Shown: piece after piece, positions 57,801 through 64,000 of the stretch
How the letters are laid out: every line of letters starts with the position of its first letter
Numbering within the stretch: the stretch's first letter is position 1
Assembly (NCBI GenBank): GCA_029721515.1
Contig: CM056551.1
Span: 28,630,437-28,694,436, forward strand
DNA length: 64,000 nt
Source of the DNA: Synanceia verrucosa
Lineage: Eukaryota > Chordata > Actinopteri > Perciformes > Synanceiidae
Direction: 5' to 3'
Translations under genes and position numbers: made by a program
Notes under the pieces: generated by a model
Seen by the model: only the letters and a program-made list of their open reading frames with translations
Told to the model about the DNA's origin: nothing
Database searches by the model: none

Positions 57801-60693
57801 GCCGAGCTTCCATCTACCAGTACTCAGGTATTAACGAGGGGAAATGATAAAGATCTCATCACTTGATTCCATTCATCGTGCATGAACCACCTGCGATCCC
57901 TGCATGTCACTGTTACTCCAGTGAAATGTTCTTAACCCTCATATTGTCTTCAGATAAATTAAAGGATGTGTTCTACCCTTACAGCAGTTTAAATGCTTTC
58001 AAAACAGCATTGAGACTCAACTTTGATAATCCAGCTACACTGTATGGTCAAACTAATTCAAAATATCTTTTTTTTTGTCAGAAATGAGGTGCAATTAGCT
58101 ACATTTGGCACAAATTAAAAAATAATAATGTGAAACGTGTGTCAATGAATTTGAATGAACTAAAATGTCTGATTTGAGTGATAATTTATACTTCATTGAT
58201 TATTAAAACGAAACAGAGTGAGTCAATTTGACATGTTTCAGCAGGGAAGGTGCATCCCAGCCCAGCAGCTGACCTCCCTGAGAGCTGGATCCGACTTCAG
58301 ATCAGAGCAGCGTCGCCTGCTGTCCTCCTTCAGCTGTGATAGTGACCTGGTCAAGTTCAACCAGCTGAAGGTAAGTAGATCTCTTAGTAAAGATAAGTCC
58401 TTGAACATGAAAGATGTCCAAGTAATTTGAATCTGATCCTGAAGTGCATATTCATCCATTTATATGAACAGAACACCAACACTGAAACAGTCTTTTGTCA
58501 GTGTGTAATTCCATGTTTGTTAGCTATAAACTGGATTATAGCTCCTTGTGTTTGCTTGTATGTAACTTTATTATTACTGTACATGTTTGACCCAAAGCAG
58601 GAGATAAGAACAGTCAACAACTTACAAATATTGGTAATTTGTAAATACCAATAAATTAGTTTTGGAAGTAAACAGCTCATTTATTTTTTATTGTACTGAT
58701 ACAAATAAAATCATCCTTAACCCTTAAATTATTTTTGATTTTATTTATATAGCTCAATATCACAGATTAGCCTCAGGGGGTTTTACAATCTGTTTCATGA
58801 TATAACACCGTCTGTCTTTTACAGTACGACTCTGATCGGCTGAGGAAAAATGAGAAAAATGGGAGAAATGAGAAAGAAAGAGCAACAGATTAGGGATCTC
58901 CTCTTCAGGATGGACAGACAGGAATTAAAATCTTAAGGCCTGTGGCCACAACACCAACATCAATAGTGGTGAATGTTATGGCTTTGTTTTGATAAAAACA
59001 CTGAAAAGGCTACATGTCATTTAAAACACTAAAAACAGTAGCGTGTTTGTTCAGGTGCAAAAACCTTGATGTAGTCAAAAGTTTTGTACACAAAGGAGAG
59101 CACAGTAATTTCAATGATTACCTGAAACGAGTAAACAGTCACTATTATAATAATAATAACAATAATGTATATGTATTTTATTTATGAAGTGCTTTTCTAA
59201 AAGAGGATGGATGTTTGCAGCAGCTTGTGTGTCATTGTGTCATGATTTCCATCAGTTCCGAAAAAAGAGGATTCGTTTCAGTCGGAGTGTTATCCACGAG
59301 TGGGGTCTGTTCGCAATGGAGCCGATCGCAGCAGATGAGATGGTGATCGAGTATGTGGGCCAAACCATCAGACAGGTAAGACAAATAGTCACAAAGATCC
59401 ACCCCTTGGTAACAAAAGACACTTTCCCCCCGTTTGTTTCCCCTGCAGCGGTCCACTGGGTAGTCACAGCGATAAACAATAAGTGAGTAAAAACACATCT
59501 GTTTTCTTTCTGCTCAGGTCATCGCTGACATGAGGGAGCAGAGGTACGAGGACGAGGGCATCGGCAGCAGCTATTTGTTCCGGGTCGATCAGGACACCAT
59601 CATTGATGCGACCAAATGTGGCAACTTAGCCAGGTTTATCAACCACAGCTGCAATGTGAGTAGTTAAGTTTAAAGTGATTCCAACTGTTAAATTAATCTG
59701 CAACTAGTTCAATAATTGATGGGTAATTTCCTTAAGGAAAAGTCAATATCTCTAAATAACAAAAATCTTCTTAAATGTGAATATTTTCTGTTTTTTTTTT
59801 TTACCATCTATGACAGTGAACTGAATATTATTCAGATGTTTTAGGAGGTCATATCGCTTTTGGAAACACTCATCCATCATTTTCTGACCAAACAACTGAT
59901 CCAATAACACAAAGTAATCAACATTAATTAGCATTAAAAATAATGAATGAAAATAGTTAGTTGCAGCTCTAATCCTAAATAAGATTGAGATTTATTTAAC
60001 TCATTGAGTGCCAGCCGTTTTATAAAACAGAAAGTGTCTTGTTCCAGCGTTTTTGTCCATTTTGAGTCAAGATCCAGAATATTTTGTACTATGTCTCTGA
60101 AAACAGTGAATAGCTCAAATGAAAGAAGAGACTCTCTATTTCATCATGAAAAAAATGTTTGTTTTTACCTTGTTCCATTCTTGTTTTATCAGAGGTAGAG
60201 TAGAGGACACTTTCACCAAAATCACCACTTTTTGTCCAGATTCTGTTCGTTTTGCTCTCTAATCTCGATCGTCTCCACTTCCTGTTTTGATCTCTGTGGT
60301 GTATACCGTCTCTTTATGCTCTGACTACATCTCCCAGAAGCCCCAACATTACTCACAGCCTGTGTGAGAGCGCTCTTTTGTCCCTGCTGCCCGAAAAATT
60401 AAAGACGTATATATACATTTATGGCACTCAAGCCTTGTATTTTAAAAGACCTTCATATATGTCTTTGGCACTCAGACTTAATGGGAGCCTTGATGTAAAA
60501 TAACCTTTTTGTCTTGCAGCCTAACTGCTATGCAAAGATCATCACTGTGGAGTCCCATAAGAAGATTGTAATATACTCCCGGCAGCCGATAAGCGTCGAT
60601 GAAGAGATCACCTACGACTACAAGTTTCCCATCGAGGAAACAAAGATCCCTTGTTTGTGTGGAGCAGAAAGCTGCCGAGGCTCCTTGAACTAA
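47768..60693 (+). CDS. setd1b: SETD1B, COMPASS H3K4 methyltransferase
   Basis: SETD1B is the catalytic subunit of a COMPASS complex that trimethylates H3K4 at CpG-island promoters. Seventeen coding exons in phase give 1671 residues (human about 1966): 47768-47905, 47986-48090, 49844-50114, 50207-50319, 50971-51993, 52698-53423, 53505-53612, 53704-53770, 53888-54075, 55040-55169, 55251-55661, 55771-56796, 57679-57827, 58242-58370, 59256-59375, 59518-59655, 60520-60693. A DPR motif (residues 60-62, a WDR82 contact in the family) precedes the RRM (about 82-172, VDEWFVGPVPPKEVTF). A long low-complexity centre includes a Pro-rich exon (52698-53423) and an acidic Ser-rich exon (55251-55661). Then follow the n-SET (DEEDARLLQGSYERL), the WDR5-binding Win motif SARSEGFY, and the SET domain with RFINHSCNPNCYAK, TYDYKFP and post-SET CLCGAESCRGSLN. 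The exon 55771 acceptor is a tandem TAGCAG, allowing one extra Ala. The donor at 56796 (ACA|GTTTAA) is weak, and this junction is the least certain in the model. Confidence 0.95.
48280..49100. repeat. Degenerate tandem duplications in setd1b intron
   Basis: The phrase 'tagtctaaatattgtattta' (with variants) recurs near 48292, 48473, 48716 and 48976. Each time it is followed by 'atttcatcttatttgccatt'-like sequence and then an ATT-rich tract (longest at 48798-48829). The spacing of 180-260 bases and the shared order show old tandem duplication of a roughly 250-base AT-rich unit. Not coding. Confidence 0.6.
52135..52290 (+). repeat. LINE-type 3' tail fragment in setd1b intron
   Basis: The phrase 'tatctttatcagtcccacag' followed by 'caaagttaaagtcacag' and a poly-A-rich stretch looks like a degenerate retrotransposon tail of the type with 'tttattgatcccacaatggg'. 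No reading frame remains. Family uncertain. Confidence 0.35.
54211..54540 (+). repeat. L2-like LINE 3' end fragments in setd1b intron
   Basis: Two adjoining tails occur here. One, at about 54211-54290, reads 'attcataccccgttggtaga' then 'aattcacccaccacagcag'. The other, at about 54295-54535, contains 'ctttaaatctagattgaaaa' and closes with 'tgtaaagcactttggttcgc ... tataaataaagtac', the style of an L2-type LINE end. Both are 5'-truncated. They lie in the intron between setd1b exons 53888-54075 and 55040-55169, and otherwise that intron shows nothing. Confidence 0.5.
57035..57481 (-). mobile_element. TTAA-type MITE, full-length copy B
   Basis: A 447-base element with ends TTAACTCTTTGAGTGTC and GGCACTCAAAGAGTTAA. 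It is the reverse orientation of copy A and has the cleanest pair of inverted ends. It occupies most of the setd1b intron between exons 55771-56796 and 57679-57827. No transposase. Confidence 0.85.
58735..58940 (+). repeat. Dispersed teleost repeat fragment in setd1b intron
   Basis: The sequence 'atatagctcaatatcacaga ttagcctcagggggttttac' and, further on, 'ctcttcaggatggacagaca' match the style of a very common percomorph dispersed repeat. It is degenerate, with no coding potential. I recognise it by its characteristic phrases only and do not name the family. Confidence 0.5.
59996..60481 (+). mobile_element. TTAA-type MITE, full-length copy C
   Basis: A 486-base element with ends TTAACTCATTGAGTGCC and GGCACTCAGACTTAA, in the same orientation as copy A. 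It fills most of the last setd1b intron and its right end lies only 38 bases before the acceptor of the final exon at 60520. No transposase. Confidence 0.82.
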
Positions 60694-61255
60694 ACGAAAT
60701 GAGGGTTTTGTCGAGAAGGAAGTTACCTGAGGTACTGCATAAGATAAACACACACAATGAAGACGTGCCATATTTAAAATATAAACTGTATTTAACAGCT
60801 CAAAAGACAGGAATGGCACAGAGCACTTGGACAATACTTTACATGTATTGAGATCACATGGAGGAAAATATGAGCACAACAAGAGATCCTGTCTTACAAT
60901 AATGTCTGAAAATATCTGTTGACCTTATTGTCCAAATCATTACTTTAAAAGTTTAAAGTTAATGTTTTCGTTTATGAGAGCTTAAATTGTGTTTTGCTTG
61001 AGTCAAGCTTGTATCCATAATAATGTTTTTTTCCTGCATTATGTTTGTTATGTTGTGATGTACTTAAAAACACACCAGGAAATAAATGTTACAAGTCATG
61101 GAGAGAATAATGACTTTAATAAACTTTTTTGTCACAATATCAGAGCATTGATGAAGCACATCATTAGTACAGTACTTAGAGGGTAAACAGGATGTTTAAT
61201 AGAAAGTGTCTTTTCATAGCTGAGTGATCTTTATTTAGGTAAAATAACACTGAGG
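60694..61255. terminator. Convergent setd1b and hpd 3' ends
   Basis: The setd1b 3' UTR runs from 60694 and has canonical AATAAA hexamers at 61081-61086 and 61118-61123. On the minus strand hpd has an AATAAA (TTTATT at 61230-61235) only about 20 bases past its stop codon at 61256. The two transcripts therefore end roughly 100 bases apart without clear overlap. No other feature is seen. Confidence 0.6.
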
Positions 61256-64000
61256 TCACATGCTCTTTGAATCTCCATTAGATGTCAGGATAGTCAGGTT
61301 TCCTCTGGCGCGCTGATCAGCTTCGATGGCTTCAAAGAGAGACTTGAAGTTTCCTGCACCGAAGCCCTGTGGATAAATCATGCATTTTAATAACTGATGT
61401 GGACAAAGTGAGTCCTGCTCCTAGCTCAGATGTTGCCATGTTTAGATATCGAATAACGTGCTGCATGTTTCAGCTACCCAGCGGCGCCCTCACCTGGTGG
61501 TTGTGTCTCTGAATGACCTCCAAGAACACAGTGGGTCGATCCTGAACAGGCTTGGTGAAGATCTGGAGTAGATAGCCGCTGTCATCATAGTCCACCAAGA
61601 TCCTGAGCTCCTGGACATGAGTGAGATCACAAGATATCATGTTAGGAATTTAAAAGTGTGGTGAAGGTTGACTCTTATCTGACGTTTTCAGACTAAAAAT
61701 GTGTCTGTATGAGTCTCACCAGGCTTTCCATTAACTACACTGTGAACCCATCCATGTTGTTTTTTTTTGTTTAAATCACAACATTAAGTGAGTTGATATG
61801 TTCTTAGCTCTGACCTGCAGAATATCCAGATCCTCTGAGATTTTGACCTTTGAGTGCTTCAGCTTCTCCCTCAGCTGGGTGTAGTAGGTGTCAGGCACGC
61901 TCATAAACTCCATCCCACGCTCTTTCAGGTTACGAATCTGCAAAAAAGGTATTCACCGGAGATTAACTGCTGCTGCTTTTGCGATGCATCTGCACACAAA
62001 GTGCCTCGTAGACTTACTGCGGTGATGATATCTGATGTGTTCATGGCTATATGCTGCACTCCTGGGCCTCCGTAGTACTCCACGTACTCCTGTGAGTGAC
62101 AGTGAAGGGAAAGGATGCCTGGTATTTAATCATTGTTGTGCACATAAATTGCTTCTTGTCCATGTTTTAAAGTGTGAGGAGCATGCCTGGATTTGAGACT
62201 TCCTCTTCCCCATGGCGGGCTCGTTGATGGGCATCTTCACAGTCTCCTCGTGGTTTGCCACAACAATGGAGCGCAGGGCGCTGAACTCTGTCTGAAGCTG
62301 CTTATCATCCACCGACCAGAAGCGGTGAAAGAGAAGGTTTGTTTGATACCTGACGGATCACAAACGAGAGTGGAAACATGCTGAATTACATTAATCGTTT
62401 AGTTTTCTCACTGCTGCACAGCCAGCACACATATACACCCACACCTGCTGATGCTATCTATAATTATTTTAAGTACGAGTCAGTTACAAGCCGGGTCAGT
62501 GAGGCCATTCACATGTAAACCCCCCCCACCCTTTGTTACACCCCTCATTCCAGCATCAACCAATGGGCTCGTTCATTGAGAGAACTGCCTCTCTCTGCCT
62601 TCCTGCGCCTATATGATGGGCCCAAAACAAGATCCAGATGTGGAAAATTACTGCAGGCCTACTTAAGAAAATGCAAAGTCATGCTGATCATGCCAAAACA
62701 GATAAGTTATGCAAGAATTGGACCCCCTAGCAAAATCACTGAGTGATTACCAATCCACCACTGGGACCATCTCAGCATCAGGTTGGTTTCCCACAACGTG
62801 ATCAATGAAGTTCAGTTTGCCACTTGGTCTGCAAGGAAGAAATAAGGTGCATTATTCTGACTTCATCACCTTATAGACTTCATAATGACTCATGTCCACT
62901 CACAGTTTGGCTAACGAAGGGTCCTTGTACAGAGGAGGGAGGAAGCCCGGCAGAAACAGCCCAGTGTATCCTGTCCTTTCCACTAATGTGTGTGTGGTGT
63001 CGCCATACTGCCACAAAACACAAGAAGGTCTATGATTCTGTCTTTTTTTAAAGACCCTTCAAGACAAAATCAGTCACTCTTGTCTTACCGTCTGAAGCAC
63101 GGCCAGTCTGACTTTACCGTCCTTATCCTCCAGGGTGTAGGGCTCCTTTACAATAACTGCACCTCGCTCTCTGGCCGTCTGTGAACGAGGATTCATGGTT
63201 AATCTAATAAAATGAATATTAGCAGCACATAAATGTAACCTCCGAAGTGAAAACAGGTAGTTTTACCTGCACAAGGAAGTCACAGTCCTGCACCGTGAAT
63301 GCAACGTCCTTCACTCCATCCCCATGTTTGACTAAGTGATCTCCCATCTCTGAGAAAAGATGAGGAAATATTAACATTATGAGGCACTTTTTAATTCTTT
63401 AAACAATTTAAATGTATTCTTGTACTGTCATGATGACGAGAAAACAATATTTCTGTGATTGTGCACACTAAATTTGACAAAAGCAAGTCAGCATATATCA
63501 GGAAATGTTTTTATTGATAATAAATGATAAATAAAATAGCGAGTGGTGAGTGCAATGAATGACAATCTAGTGTGCAAGAATTAAAGTAGAGTTTTTGCTC
63601 AAAAGTGTTTTATATTTATTGGAAATTGAAACATTTTGTGAATTCTAAATAACCACGAAGACCTTTGTTACTATTGTCATGTGTATGTAGTATTAATAAT
63701 GACAAGCACTAATAACTGTGTCATCAGGTGATCGGTGCTGTACCTTTGTTTCCAGGATTGAGGGCCGATGAAAACACATAAATGATCTGAAAGTAAAAAC
63801 ATTTTCTTCACTTTGAGTGGGATATTTCCAGCCCATCATTAGATCTATTATTATTATTATATTATTCTAGGTCTAATCTGCTGCTCACTGATGATGCATG
63901 CTGTGCTTTCTTTACCTTTCCTTGTTTGACTGCATGGGACACCACCTCACGGCTGCCTGTCTCCAAACCCTGGTAAGCCAAAGGCTCAAATCCCAGCTTG
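61256..64000 (-). CDS. hpd: 4-hydroxyphenylpyruvate dioxygenase, N-terminus outside window
   Basis: HPD converts 4-hydroxyphenylpyruvate to homogentisate in tyrosine breakdown, using Fe(II). Eleven exons are visible from the window edge to the stop: 63916-64000 (partial), 63744-63786, 63267-63349, 63089-63178, 62904-63007, 62751-62828, 62187-62349, 62018-62089, 61815-61937, 61494-61610, 61256-61366. They cover about 356 residues from KLGFEPLAYQGLETGSREVV to the C-terminus; roughly the first 40 residues are missing. The three iron ligands of the family are present: His in FIDHVVGNQP, His in GVQHIAMNT and Glu in FLEVIQRHNHQ. The C-terminal helix GFGAGNFKSLFEAIE that closes the active site is intact. 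The intron after KSQIQ begins GC rather than GT (CCAG|GCATGC). The gene faces setd1b tail to tail, as in the human cluster. Confidence 0.96.

Overview
The window is genomic DNA of a bony fish, most likely a percomorph-type teleost. The evidence is vertebrate genes split by short GT-AG introns, a young tRNA-derived SINE of a type common in teleosts, several small non-autonomous DNA transposons, and AT-rich introns with CA and ATT microsatellites. Seven protein-coding genes can be read. I rebuilt exon by exon the six that lie wholly inside the window, and all six stay in phase from start to stop.

Layout from left to right. rictor (minus, 648-18100, 37 exons, 1728 residues) encodes the mTORC2 scaffold. 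c5orf34 (minus, 20086-22872, 11 exons, 520 residues) is an uncharacterised conserved protein. rnf34 (plus, 23999-28790, 8 exons, 378 residues) is a RING E3 ligase. kdm2b (minus, 32036-39488, 10 exons, 775 residues) appears here only as the CXXC-PHD-F-box-LRR form with no JmjC demethylase part. orai1 (plus, 41798-43705, 2 exons, 218 residues) is the store-operated calcium channel. setd1b (plus, 47768-60693, 17 coding exons, 1671 residues) is an H3K4 methyltransferase. hpd (minus, 61256 to beyond 64000) is 4-hydroxyphenylpyruvate dioxygenase and lacks its N-terminus because the window ends.

The block rnf34-kdm2b-orai1-setd1b-hpd keeps the gene order of human 12q24.31, as I recall it, but without MORN3, TMEM120B and RHOF. 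rictor and c5orf34 belong to human chromosome 5p. The window therefore spans a synteny joint, at the head-to-head c5orf34/rnf34 interval (22873-23998). Two genes are chromatin regulators that act at CpG islands (kdm2b, setd1b). The others have unrelated jobs, so I infer no shared pathway.

The non-coding part holds a four-copy TTAA-flanked MITE family, a two-copy CAGGGTT-ended MITE family, a fold-back element in the rnf34 3' region, an AT-rich tandem array directly upstream of setd1b, a perfect 17-bp hairpin in setd1b intron 1, a pair of RFX X-box sites in kdm2b intron 1, and GCTAGC/GTTAGC clusters close to four gene starts. I found no CRISPR array, operon, prophage or obvious new multigene system. 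The most notable points are the JmjC-less kdm2b locus, the upstream-ORF arrangement and hairpin at setd1b, and the altered outer pore of Orai1.
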